A DNA stretch of 64,000 nt from JAAYBQ01 sp035403465. Its GTDB lineage: Bacteria; Spirochaetota; UBA4802; UBA5550. Where the stretch lies: the NCBI GenBank assembly GCA_035403465.1, contig DAONFG010000011.1, positions 8,045 through 72,044 on the forward strand, read 5' to 3'. Position numbers and translations under genes: made by a program. Of the stretch, positions 1 to 8,221 are shown piece after piece (position 1 is the stretch's first letter; each line of letters opens with the position of its first letter). The notes beneath the pieces were generated by a model. The model worked only from the letters and a program-made list of their open reading frames with translations. It did no database searches and had not been told where the DNA came from.

Positions 1-140
1 CTGCCGCGTTCATATGTGAGAACCCCCTCTGTGAGCAGGGCTTCGGCCTCTTTGTCAGGCTTTACGAATGAATCATAATAGGCGAATACCCCGATTCCGA
101 GAAAGATAAATAATACTCCTATAAAAATCCACTGTTTCAT
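1..140 (-). CDS. N-terminal part of a membrane-anchored protein, cut by the window edge
   Basis: The first 46 codons are visible, starting MKQWIFIGVLFIFLGIGVFA, followed by a polar stretch that begins YYDSFVKPDKEAEALL. This is a short basic start, one hydrophobic helix and then a soluble part, so the protein is probably anchored in the inner membrane and faces the periplasm. The acidic helical start of the soluble part would suit a TPR-like protein, but too little is visible to name a family. It lies 33 bases downstream of the fibronectin-like gene on the same strand, so the two are probably co-transcribed with the TPR lipoprotein gene further upstream. Confidence 0.6.
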   Translation of the reverse strand, partial: MKQWIFIGVLFIFLGIGVFAYYDSFVKPDKEAEALLTEGVLTYERG

Positions 141-173
141 TTTACTGGCTCCTGATGATAAATCGATATATTG

Positions 174-1934
174 CTACCTGAGTCTTGCTGTTGCGAATTC
201 AGCCCAGAATTCAGCTTCATCCGGGAAATAATGCCTGACGTCCTTCCTGTTGAGCAGCTTGACGCTTCTGCTGAATTCTTCAAGCTCAATATAAGTTCGT
301 GCCAGGTAGAGTCTGGCTTTTGCCTTCTCGTAATCATTATCGGTCCTGGAAATAAATAAATTCAGTTCTTTTGCTGCCGCACGGTATTGTTCTTTGTAAA
401 AGAGGCTTTTTATGATATGATCAAGTTCAGGCGAGGACTCATCCTTTTTGGAGATGATTTCCTTTTCCGGTTCCCTGATTTCTTTTTTTTCAGGCTCGGT
501 TTCAGGGATTATTTCTTCTTTTTTTCCGGGTTGAATTTCCTTCTTCTCCTCCGCGATTACCTCTTCTTCTTTAATTCCCAGCGGCGCGGGGGTGATGTTT
601 ATCCCCTGCCTGAACTGCACGATATGATTTTCATCCTTCACATACAGCCCGTAATAGAAAAGACCTGTTGCAGGGACATCGAGCGTAAACATCCCTGTTT
701 TAATATTCCCGGAGGCAATGATCGAATCGGGCATGAGCATCCCCGAATCCTCTGCCGGTTTGCCTGATCTGAAAATTGAAACAGTTTCGCTGCCGCTGTT
801 CCCGGTATAATTCCATTTTATGATGATTTTACCGTTAAGCTGCTCTGCTTCCATGGCTGTGACCCTGTACGCTGTCACGATCATTACGGGGGTCCTTGTG
901 AAATTTGAATCGGAGTCGAAGCTTATATCGACTGTGCCGTCGTTATAACGCGCAAATACAGCGTAATAGAATTTCCCCCCTCCGGGGCTGGTATCTGTGT
1001 AGAGTGTGTCAGATGCGCCTGCAATGTGCAGCAGTTTCGCGAATTTAAGCTTGAGCTGCGAGTCGATGATCTCCTCTGACCTGTAGATCTCGTACCCGGC
1101 AATGGCTTTGCCTGTGAGCGAATGCCCCTGTTCCCACTTTACTATAATCGAGTTGTTCTGTCCAAGGAAAGCCCCGATGTTAAGCGGGGTGGTGAGCGTT
1201 CTTCCCTTGATGTAGATTCCGCTGATTGCGTAGTTGTTGTTTGCTGATGGTGTGAAGTATTCTATATCGTTCCGGTCTGTTATTGTAACAGCGTAAAAGT
1301 AGGTTCCGTAATCGGGCACGTTCCGGTCAATAAATGAATTCTCTTCAATGGATGCGGCTTTTTCCGCAACCTCAAGGTCGGCCCTGCCGCTGATTATGCT
1401 TTTGCTGCGGTATATGTTGTATTTGAGTTTGTCACCTTTTGCCCTGTTCCATGAGAGCCTGATTGAGCTTGTTTCGTAGATCTCCAGCTTTAATGATTCA
1501 ACAGGTCCGGGCTCTGCGAATAATGATACAGGGATTGTTGTAATATTAACATCGTTTATCAGTTTGATGTCGCGCCTGAGCAGGTCATCCCTGGTTACTA
1601 TGACGTAAAAGTATCTCTTTCCTGTCTGGAGGCCCCTGTCTATAATGATCCCCTCCTGCGAGGAGTTGTATGTCCCGATAAGCTTTGAATTGAGGACGTC
1701 CGAAACGTTGTTGAATTCCTGTTCGCTGCGGCCTATGACAAAATCCCCGGTGTAGCGGGTATCCATCTTCCATGTTATTTTAACCGCGTCGTTGATAAGG
1801 CGGATCCGTTCAGCCCTGAGGTCGTATGCTGAGTATGCAGGGGCTGTTTTATCCTGTGCTGCGAGCATAAAGGGGTAAAGCAGTGGTATTAGTGCTAAAA
1901 CCGGTAATATTATATGTAGAAGAGCTTTTTTCAT
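174..1934 (-). CDS. Exported protein with several fibronectin type III-like domains and a helical C-terminus
   Basis: The 586-residue protein starts with a signal peptide (hydrophobic core LLHIILPVLALIPLLYPFML, then AAQ). About four beta-sandwich repeats of fibronectin III type follow, roughly residues 30-140, 145-245, 250-350 and 355-450; each has a WxxxxG-like core and a final YYA, YFY or FYYA strand. A Pro/Glu/Lys-rich linker (about 460-510) leads to a helical C-terminal part (about 515-586) that resembles TPR hairpins. It is probably periplasmic or surface attached and likely a scaffold or binding protein; no catalytic motif is visible. The TPR lipoprotein gene lies upstream and a membrane protein gene downstream on the same strand, which suggests an envelope operon. 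Family assignment rests on fold-like patterns only. Confidence 0.7.
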   Translation of the reverse strand: MKKALLHIILPVLALIPLLYPFMLAAQDKTAPAYSAYDLRAERIRLINDAVKITWKMDTRYTGDFVIGRSEQEFNNVSDVLNSKLIGTYNSSQEGIIIDRGLQTGKRYFYVIVTRDDLLRRDIKLINDVNITTIPVSLFAEPGPVESLKLEIYETSSIRLSWNRAKGDKLKYNIYRSKSIISGRADLEVAEKAASIEENSFIDRNVPDYGTYFYAVTITDRNDIEYFTPSANNNYAISGIYIKGRTLTTPLNIGAFLGQNNSIIVKWEQGHSLTGKAIAGYEIYRSEEIIDSQLKLKFAKLLHIAGASDTLYTDTSPGGGKFYYAVFARYNDGTVDISFDSDSNFTRTPVMIVTAYRVTAMEAEQLNGKIIIKWNYTGNSGSETVSIFRSGKPAEDSGMLMPDSIIASGNIKTGMFTLDVPATGLFYYGLYVKDENHIVQFRQGINITPAPLGIKEEEVIAEEKKEIQPGKKEEIIPETEPEKKEIREPEKEIISKKDESSPELDHIIKSLFYKEQYRAAAKELNLFISRTDNDYEKAKARLYLARTYIELEEFSRSVKLLNRKDVRHYFPDEAEFWAEFATARLR

Positions 1935-2030
1935 TGTCTTGCGTTTATATTTTTTTTTATTTTCGGCAGACCGGATCTGAAACTTTAACCGCCTGTCGTT
2001 ATTTTTTAAAAATTAAGGTTTTTGCGCGGA

Positions 2031-2792
2031 TTAGTCATTGCAGCCGGGTATTATCCCCCCTTCACCGCCAAAAAGGCAGCTATCAGGATCTATGCTCCAC
2101 GCTCTCCTGTAATCGCTGCATGCCCCCTTTTTATCGTTAAGGTTAAACCGGGCCAGGCCCCTGAGGCACCAGGCTTCTGCAAATTGCGGATTAATCTCAA
2201 TTGCCCGTGTAGCGTCTGATACTGCCCCCTTGCTGTCATTCAATCCCCTGAGCCGTACAAGTCCCCTGTTAAACCAGAGCTGCGGATTTTTGCCATCCAG
2301 TTTTATTGCCGCAGTGTAGTCAGCGATCGCTGCGTCGTATTTTTTCAGTATGGATTCTGTTTCGGCCCGCATGGAGTATGAATTTGCGTATGCCGGGTCA
2401 AGTTTAATGCTGCAGTCCAGGTCTGCAGATGCCCTTGCAATGTGTTGTTTATTCCCGTTCTCTTTAAAGAGAATGAGCGATGAGACAGCCCGGTTATAGT
2501 AGAAAAGGGCTTCTGCAGGGTTAAGTTCAATTGCGGATGTATAGAGTTCAATGGAGCCTTTAAAGTCATCCTCCATGTAAAGCATCCACCCTTTTGCAAA
2601 AAGGCCGTATTCAGACCGGGGGGAAAGACAGATGATGTCAACACGCAGCCGCATTTTATCCTGCTGAGATTCTGCTGCGACTGACTGCCTGTAGAGGTCC
2701 ATGGCAGCCGAGTAATTAACGTCACTGTTGCGGTCGTAGGTTGTGCAGGAGATGAATACTACAAGAATTAATACCGCAGGTTTTATCTTCAT
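2031..2792 (-). CDS. TPR-repeat lipoprotein
   Basis: The 253-residue protein opens with a lipoprotein signal whose lipobox ends FIS-C, so Cys16 would be the lipidated residue. At least four tetratricopeptide repeats follow (about residues 60-240). Typical lines are AIELNPAEALFYYNRA, AIKLDGKNPQLWFNRG and AIEINPQFAEAWCLRG, each with the W/Y-G-A-P spacing of TPRs. TPR lipoproteins hold protein complexes together in the envelope. The gene leads a same-strand run with the fibronectin-like protein and the membrane protein at the window start. Phe-Ile-Ser before the cysteine is a loose lipobox of the kind tolerated in spirochaetes, which is weak support for that phylum. Confidence 0.8.
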   Translation of the reverse strand: MKIKPAVLILVVFISCTTYDRNSDVNYSAAMDLYRQSVAAESQQDKMRLRVDIICLSPRSEYGLFAKGWMLYMEDDFKGSIELYTSAIELNPAEALFYYNRAVSSLILFKENGNKQHIARASADLDCSIKLDPAYANSYSMRAETESILKKYDAAIADYTAAIKLDGKNPQLWFNRGLVRLRGLNDSKGAVSDATRAIEINPQFAEAWCLRGLARFNLNDKKGACSDYRRAWSIDPDSCLFGGEGGIIPGCND

Positions 2793-2976
2793 GAATAATA
2801 ATACACAAATTAAAACATATGTGTCAAATGATTTAAAATTAACATGGCATTTTTTAAGAGCTTGTTTATAGACTTAGCTGCTGCCGTAGATTTTATCAGT
2901 AAAATGATTGCCCTTGTCACCTGCATATGAATCATGTTCTTTGACGAAATCATAGAATCCGTACTCAGGGAAAACA

Positions 2977-5900
2977 ATGAAATACATCGCAGACCTGCAC
3001 ATACATTCGCACTACTCCATGGCCACAAGTTCCAGGCTTGTTCCGGAACACCTTGAGTACTGGGCGCGCATCAAGGGCATAAACATAATAGGCACAGGTG
3101 ACTGTATCCATCCAGGCTGGTATGCCGAACTTAAGGAAAAACTTGAACCATGCGAAAACGGCATGTACAGGCTGCGCGACCAGTTCAGGCTTGATGAATC
3201 AAAGAGGCTTAAGCACCCCAACATCCCGGATGATGTATACTTTATTCTTACGGGCGAACTTAGCAGCATATACAAGCGCGATGGCAAGGTGCGCAAGGTG
3301 CACAACATCTGCGTGTTTCCTGATTTCGAGTCATGCGGCAAGGTGATCTCGCGGCTTGATGCCGTTGCCAATATAAGGTCCGACGGCAGGCCCATCCTGG
3401 GGATCGATTCGCGCGTAATCCTTGAAATGGTCCTTGAGTCAGCTGAACGTTCATTCGTAATACCCGCGCATATATGGACACCATGGTTCTCGGTGCTCGG
3501 CTCAAAGTCTGGGTTTGATTCCATTGAGGAATGTTACGGCGACCTTACCCGTCATATATTCGCGGTCGAGACAGGGCTCTCGTCAGACCCGCCAATGAAC
3601 TGGACCTGCAGTTTCCTTGATAAATTCAGGCTTGTGTCGAACTCCGACGCGCATTCGCCTGAAAAGATCGGCAGGGAGGCAAACCTCTTTGACGCTGAAC
3701 TGAGCTACGCAGCCATGTACGACGCGCTTAAGTTTGACAGGGGCTTTACCGGGACCATAGAGTTTTTTCCCGAAGAGGGGAAGTACCACCTTGACGGCCA
3801 CAGGAAGTGCGGAATTGTGTGGGACCCGCTCGAGACCGCAAAACACGCAGGTGTATGCCCGGTCTGCGGCAAAGAGGTGACAAAGGGTGTAATGTACCGC
3901 GTTGCCGAACTTGGCGACAGGAACCTTCCGCGCACAGACCTTTCGCCTAAAGAGTTTTATTCTATAACACAGATGCCTGACCTGCTTGCAGAGGTAATGG
4001 GCCAGAAGAACAGCAGTTCAAAGACAGTGATGAACGAATACATGCATGTTATCAGGTCACTGGGATCCGAATTCCACATATTCCTTGAATCAGAGATAGG
4101 CGAGATTACCGAACATGGCGGGGACATGCTTGGCGAAGGTATTCGCAGGCTCAGGGCTGGAGAGGTCCATCTTGCGGGCGGGTATGACGGCGAGTTCGGG
4201 TCAGTGAAGGTCTTTGAACCCGGGGAGCTGAAATTCATGGGCGCGTATTCACTGGTACCGGCAGGGGATGAACCGCAGGATCAGCCGGTTAATGATAAGG
4301 TCCACTTTGACATAAACGAGTTCAGGAAGTACCTGTTGATAGAGAAAGCTGACGCTGTGGCAGATAACAAAACGAAGCATCATGGCCTGACACCTGAACA
4401 ATCAGAGGCCGTGACCTGTACAGGCCCGTGCCTTGTAATCGCGGGGCCTGGGGCCGGTAAGACAAGGATACTCGCAGAACGCATAAACTATATAGTTGAA
4501 CAGGGACTGGCCTCACCGCATGAAATCGCCGCCCTTACTTTTTCCAACAGGGCCGCAGGTGAACTTAAATCCCGCGTGCGGCATGAATATATCGAGGCAG
4601 GCCTTACGGCTTCAACGTTCCATTCATTCGGCCTGCAGTTAATCAGGGATAACATTGATAAACTCAACATTGACCGTAACTTCAGAATTCTTTCCGATGA
4701 ACAGCGCCTTGAAGCCGTTAAGCAGATTGTGCCTGATAAAAAAGAGGCAGGCCGTATCCTCAAAATGATCTCGTCCGTGAAACAGGGGGTGCAGTGCGAA
4801 GCTGATGACCATGTCCTGGGCCTCTATACGGATATAATCACTGCAGCCAACGCAGTCGATATTGATGACCTGGTCGATATCCCGTGTACAATGCTTGCCG
4901 CTGACAGGGAGCTGCGCGACAGATGCATCAGCCGCATAAAGTTTCTTCTTGTTGATGAATTCCAGGATATCAACGCGGCGCAGTACAGTTTTATACGCAT
5001 GCTGGTCAATGAATCTGCAGGCGGTCTCTTTGTAATCGGCGACCCGGATCAGGCAATCTACGGTTTCCGCGGGTCTGACGTACGCTTCATTGATGAGCTC
5101 TGTAAAGACTATCCCGCTGTCACGAGAATCAGCCTTACACGCAGCTTCAGGTGCGATGACATTCTGCTGAAGGCTGCGGGACAGGTTATCGGCAGGACTG
5201 ATTACCTGAACGGTAAGGGTAAAGGGGTAAAGGTAAGGATCACTGAATGTGAAAGCGACAGGAGCGAGGCTGACCTTATAGCATCCTCAATAGAGAGGAT
5301 GATGGGCGGAGTGCGCAGTTTTTCCATGGACAGCGGAATTTCGGACGGTGCGTCGTCAGGGCTGGGGTTTTCCGATTTCGGTGTGCTGTGCCGAAGTGCG
5401 TTCATGTTCGGGCCGCTTATCGAGGCATTTGCCAATCACGGAATCCCGTCCCAGGTTGTCGACACGGAGCCCTTTTACACCAGGGAGCCGTACAGGCGCG
5501 TTGTTGACCTGGTTCGCAGGGTATATAATGATGGAGCTGATGCATCATGCGCTGAAGAGCTCGCTGTAAAAGAGATGCTCGGAAACAAACAGAGTGCTGC
5601 GGAGATCTTCCACGCCCTGCTTTCAGGCAGTGAGTCCGGTTACGATAAATACAGGGTGGATGCTATCTTCGGCGAGGTTTATGATTTCGCGGAATTCCTC
5701 AGGGCTGTTGCGCTCAGGAAGGGTACCGACGATTTCATGTCCGGGATAGAGGCTGTTTCACTCATTACCATACATGCCTCCAAGGGGCTTGAGTTTGACA
5801 CAGTATTTATCCCCGGGTGTGAGGATGGGATTATACCGTTCAGCATGTTCGGTGAACCGGATATTGCCGAGGAGGAGAGGATTTTTTACGTTGGGCTCAC

Positions 5901-6075
5901 AAGGGGTTCCGGCGCGGTTTACATCACCCACGCAAAAAAAAGAGTTTACAAAGGGCGCGTATTGGAGTATAAAAGGAGCAGGTTTCTTGACAGGATTGAA
6001 AAGCGGCTGATTGAACTTGAAAAAAGGGAGAGTTTAAAGAACAAAAAAGATGACAATCAGCTGAATCTTTTCTAA
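2977..6075 (+). CDS. EndoQ-like PHP nuclease fused to a UvrD/Rep-type DNA helicase with a clamp-binding tail
   Basis: This 1032-residue protein joins two repair activities. Residues 1-430 match the EndoQ/PHP family: ADLHIHSHYS (residues 5-14), GDCIHPGW (41-48), VIPAHIWTPW and SNSDAHS supply the metal ligands, and a CGIVWDP...CPVCGK zinc finger (about 278-300) is typical of EndoQ, which nicks DNA 5' of deaminated bases. Residues 465-1020 are a superfamily 1 helicase: Walker A AGPGAGKT (about 490), DEFQD (about 660), GDPDQAIYGFRGSD, and TIHASKGLEFD with FYVGLTR in the second half. The last five residues, QLNLF, fit the bacterial sliding-clamp motif QLxLF. The start is the ATG at 2977 because the PHP motif begins within ten residues. 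Nicking plus unwinding by one polypeptide is inferred. The PHP-UvrD family is known; the clamp tail is my reading. Confidence 0.85.
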   Translation: MKYIADLHIHSHYSMATSSRLVPEHLEYWARIKGINIIGTGDCIHPGWYAELKEKLEPCENGMYRLRDQFRLDESKRLKHPNIPDDVYFILTGELSSIYKRDGKVRKVHNICVFPDFESCGKVISRLDAVANIRSDGRPILGIDSRVILEMVLESAERSFVIPAHIWTPWFSVLGSKSGFDSIEECYGDLTRHIFAVETGLSSDPPMNWTCSFLDKFRLVSNSDAHSPEKIGREANLFDAELSYAAMYDALKFDRGFTGTIEFFPEEGKYHLDGHRKCGIVWDPLETAKHAGVCPVCGKEVTKGVMYRVAELGDRNLPRTDLSPKEFYSITQMPDLLAEVMGQKNSSSKTVMNEYMHVIRSLGSEFHIFLESEIGEITEHGGDMLGEGIRRLRAGEVHLAGGYDGEFGSVKVFEPGELKFMGAYSLVPAGDEPQDQPVNDKVHFDINEFRKYLLIEKADAVADNKTKHHGLTPEQSEAVTCTGPCLVIAGPGAGKTRILAERINYIVEQGLASPHEIAALTFSNRAAGELKSRVRHEYIEAGLTASTFHSFGLQLIRDNIDKLNIDRNFRILSDEQRLEAVKQIVPDKKEAGRILKMISSVKQGVQCEADDHVLGLYTDIITAANAVDIDDLVDIPCTMLAADRELRDRCISRIKFLLVDEFQDINAAQYSFIRMLVNESAGGLFVIGDPDQAIYGFRGSDVRFIDELCKDYPAVTRISLTRSFRCDDILLKAAGQVIGRTDYLNGKGKGVKVRITECESDRSEADLIASSIERMMGGVRSFSMDSGISDGASSGLGFSDFGVLCRSAFMFGPLIEAFANHGIPSQVVDTEPFYTREPYRRVVDLVRRVYNDGADASCAEELAVKEMLGNKQSAAEIFHALLSGSESGYDKYRVDAIFGEVYDFAEFLRAVALRKGTDDFMSGIEAVSLITIHASKGLEFDTVFIPGCEDGIIPFSMFGEPDIAEEERIFYVGLTRGSGAVYITHAKKRVYKGRVLEYKRSRFLDRIEKRLIELEKRESLKNKKDDNQLNLF

Positions 6076-6270
6076 ATTTAATACACAGGGCAATGTATTA
6101 AATGATCTTTTAAAGTTTATGATTGATTTTGTGACAGTTTTATAAAAGCTCCATGAAGGGGCTGCCTGCATATGTGATATGCGGCTGGCAAATAGTATCA
6201 AGTTTTTATTTGTTATTTGAAACAGTATTATTCCGTTTAACCAGAACGGGGTCTAAGGGGCGGAGCCCGA

Positions 6271-6377
6271 GCTGACAGGATGTCAGCCTGCCGGCATTAA
6301 ACAGGATGTTTAGAAAGCGCCGGCCTTAAAAAGCCCCCCACAGGGGCTTGTCTGCGAGTGTGAGATGCAATCTCACA
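6271..6377 (+). repeat. Four short hairpins in a row in a gene-free stretch
   Basis: The 342 bases between 6076 and 6417 carry no gene. They hold GCTGACA-GGA-TGTCAGC (6271-6287), TAAACA-GGA-TGTTTA (about 6297-6311), AAGCCCC-CCACA-GGGGCTT (6331-6349) and TGTGAGA-TGCAA-TCTCACA (6359-6377). All four are perfect stems. The first two share the core ACAGGATGT with different but matching arms. The third could end transcription of the helicase gene, although no T-run follows it. Confidence 0.6.
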
Positions 6378-6417
6378 ACATCAGGCAAAATATTTCATGT
6401 CTTTACGGGAGGAAAGC

Positions 6418-6594
6418 ATGAAGATCAATACGGATATGAAGCATCACATGATTTTCAAAGGGCCGGTTGAAAACGCCAAAAGGAATACAGAAGAGGCGGT
6501 CGACAAGGCCGTTAAACGACAGTTCCAGAAGAAGGGCACCGAAGGTTTCAAGGAGTTGACAAAAAAAGGTTTTGGTGTAGATACTAAGGCCTGA
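6418..6594 (+). CDS. Small basic protein of unknown function
   Basis: The 58-residue product starts at the ATG at 6418, which has a good ribosome site (GGGAGGAAAGC) directly before it. An in-frame start 21 bases upstream lacks one. The sequence is helical and rich in Lys, Arg and Glu (KRNTEEAVDKAVKRQFQKK), with no signal peptide or membrane segment. I do not recognise a family. Its end overlaps the end of the converging RluA gene by 11 bases. The clear ribosome site and amphipathic composition make it a likely real gene. Confidence 0.5.
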   Translation: MKINTDMKHHMIFKGPVENAKRNTEEAVDKAVKRQFQKKGTEGFKELTKKGFGVDTKA

Positions 6595-7327
6595 TCCGGA
6601 ATTGCCTGATTCTTTCCATCAGTTCTGCCTGTAAATCTCCAGGGATGAAGTCTGCGGACTGGCGGAAAAGTTCAGGCGGCGGTGAAAAGAATTCCACCGG
6701 TGTTTTTTTTACCGGATGCACAAAACCCAGAAAAACCGAATGAAGGCAGATTGCTTTGCCTGTTGATGCAGATGAACCATACCTGGCGTCACCATATACG
6801 GGTGCGCCCATACCCGTAAGCTGTGCCCTGATCTGGTGTTTGCGGCCTGTTTCCAGTTTTACCAGTAAAAGGCTTTTACCCCGGCCGCTTGCAATAGCCG
6901 TATAATACAGTACTCCCCGCTGAGTATTTTTACCCTCTTTAGCCGCAATAAAAGTTTTGTCCTTCTCCCTGTACAGATAGTTTTCAATCATGTGCCAGTC
7001 CTGGTCCGGTACTATCTCTTTTTCTGCAAGAGCAATGTAATACTTTTCCATTTTACCCGATGTTATCTCATCGTGCAGACGGGATGCAGCCTTTGACGTG
7101 CGCGCGAAAACCATCAGCCCTGAAACATGTTTGTCAAGCCTGTGCACAAGCCCTATGAATGCTTCCCCCGGTTTGCTGTATTTCAATTTCACATAATTTT
7201 TAAGCATGTCCAGCAGTGACGTTTCACCGGAGATATCTCCCTGGGAAAGGATGCCGGCGGGTTTATCCGCAACGATAATGTGGTTATCTTCGTAAATTAT
7301 GATCGCAGGTATTTTGTCAGGATTCAT
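6584..7327 (-). CDS. RluA-family pseudouridine synthase
   Basis: The 247-residue enzyme would convert uridine to pseudouridine in rRNA or tRNA. It shows the family signature GLVHRLDKHVSGLMVFA, with the catalytic aspartate at about residue 65. The other family blocks are VADKPAGILSQ near the N-terminus, LETGRKHQIRAQL and PVYGDARYG. No S4 RNA-binding domain precedes the catalytic domain, so this is the short RluA/RluC-like form, and the target base cannot be told from sequence. It is followed upstream on the same strand by the Rrf2 regulator gene, 51 bases away. Confidence 0.88.
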   Translation of the reverse strand: MNPDKIPAIIIYEDNHIIVADKPAGILSQGDISGETSLLDMLKNYVKLKYSKPGEAFIGLVHRLDKHVSGLMVFARTSKAASRLHDEITSGKMEKYYIALAEKEIVPDQDWHMIENYLYREKDKTFIAAKEGKNTQRGVLYYTAIASGRGKSLLLVKLETGRKHQIRAQLTGMGAPVYGDARYGSSASTGKAICLHSVFLGFVHPVKKTPVEFFSPPPELFRQSADFIPGDLQAELMERIRQFRIRP

Positions 7328-7378
7328 ATTGACTGGCCGTATCTGTTGATAAAAGTCCGGTCAGCAGCCGGCGCACTG

Positions 7379-7804
7379 CTACTTGAGCGCATCCGGGGCA
7401 TCTTTGATGAAATCATTAAGTGTATGATTCTGAATGTAGTTCTTGAATTCGTTCTGGAATTTAAGAAGTATTCCGCTGAACATGCACAGGGTGAATGAAC
7501 ACCCGTCTTTCATGAGCGGGCAGCATTCGCTTGGCTCCTCGCCTTCAATAGCGCTGAAGATGTTGTAAAGTGTTATCTCTTCGGGTTTTTTTGTAAGCGC
7601 GAATCCCCCGCTTGGACCCCTGTGTGATTCCACAAGGCCTGTCTTTACAAGGCGCTGCATTACCTTCGCAAGATGCGCTTCCGATGCATTGAGTTTTCCC
7701 GCCAGTTCCCTGACCGTGTGGAGTTTGTCTGTTTCGAGTGCGACAATACCAAGGCTGTGAATGGCCAGGGATGCCGCTTCTGATAGATGAAAGTATCTTG
7801 ACAT
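7379..7804 (-). CDS. Rrf2-family transcriptional regulator, probably iron-sulfur sensing
   Basis: The 141-residue protein has the Rrf2 winged helix (residues 1-85). The recognition region reads NASEAHLAKVMQRLVKTGLV and the wing HRGPSGGFALTK. A cysteine cluster follows, CCPLMKDGCSFTLC, about residues 93-106. In Rrf2 proteins such as IscR, NsrR and RsrR this cluster binds an iron-sulfur centre that reports on iron, NO or redox state. The divergent neighbour at 8222 encodes a protein rich in 4Fe-4S motifs, so that gene is a candidate target. The specific signal cannot be read from the sequence. Confidence 0.85.
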   Translation of the reverse strand: MSRYFHLSEAASLAIHSLGIVALETDKLHTVRELAGKLNASEAHLAKVMQRLVKTGLVESHRGPSGGFALTKKPEEITLYNIFSAIEGEEPSECCPLMKDGCSFTLCMFSGILLKFQNEFKNYIQNHTLNDFIKDAPDALK

Positions 7805-8221
7805 TGGTTTCTGTTTTCTATGAACCTTTTATTATGTTAGATTAATACTATTACAAAATACGTCAAGTAAAAAGATTTTTGTTACAGAATAAATATTCTG
7901 TATATATTATTTTAGAAACAAATTCCACGCCGCGATATTGCACCTCACAACAGCGGCATGCATTTCCCCGGTGTTGCCAGTACGGCGCTGCGGGGCTGTC
8001 TTTAATCCCGGTTTAACAACTATTCGTATAATCCCTGTCAATGCTGTTTTATTTCGCTGATTTTCCTGCCATGGTACCTGCTGAATAAGACCTGCGCCGG
8101 TATTGCCCCTATGAAGGCATGGAATCCTCTCCAGGATCTGCACCTGGAACATTTAAAAATAGTTTTACAACAGCGGCTGTAATCCTACACTGGGTGAATT
8201 GATCATGTACAGGAGGCCGTC
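7805..8221. other. 417-base divergent intergenic region
   Basis: This gap lies between the Rrf2 gene (leftward) and the iron-sulfur protein gene (rightward) and should hold both promoters. The left part next to the Rrf2 start is AT-rich. The motif ACAACAGCGGC occurs twice (about 7944 and 8166). I see no convincing gene, RNA or clear operator. Confidence 0.4.

Noticed and set aside
387..767. 126-residue frame rich in Phe on the plus strand
   Set aside because: It is the shadow of the Glu/Lys-rich linker of the fibronectin-like protein on the minus strand.
2844..2930. Small frame MAFFKSLFIDLAAAVDFI upstream of the helicase fusion
   Set aside because: It has no ribosome site and no overlap or coupling with the next gene; chance is likelier.
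6359..6377. CRP-type operator TGTGA...TCACA
   Set aside because: The half sites are 9 bases apart rather than 6, and the hairpin is not at a promoter.
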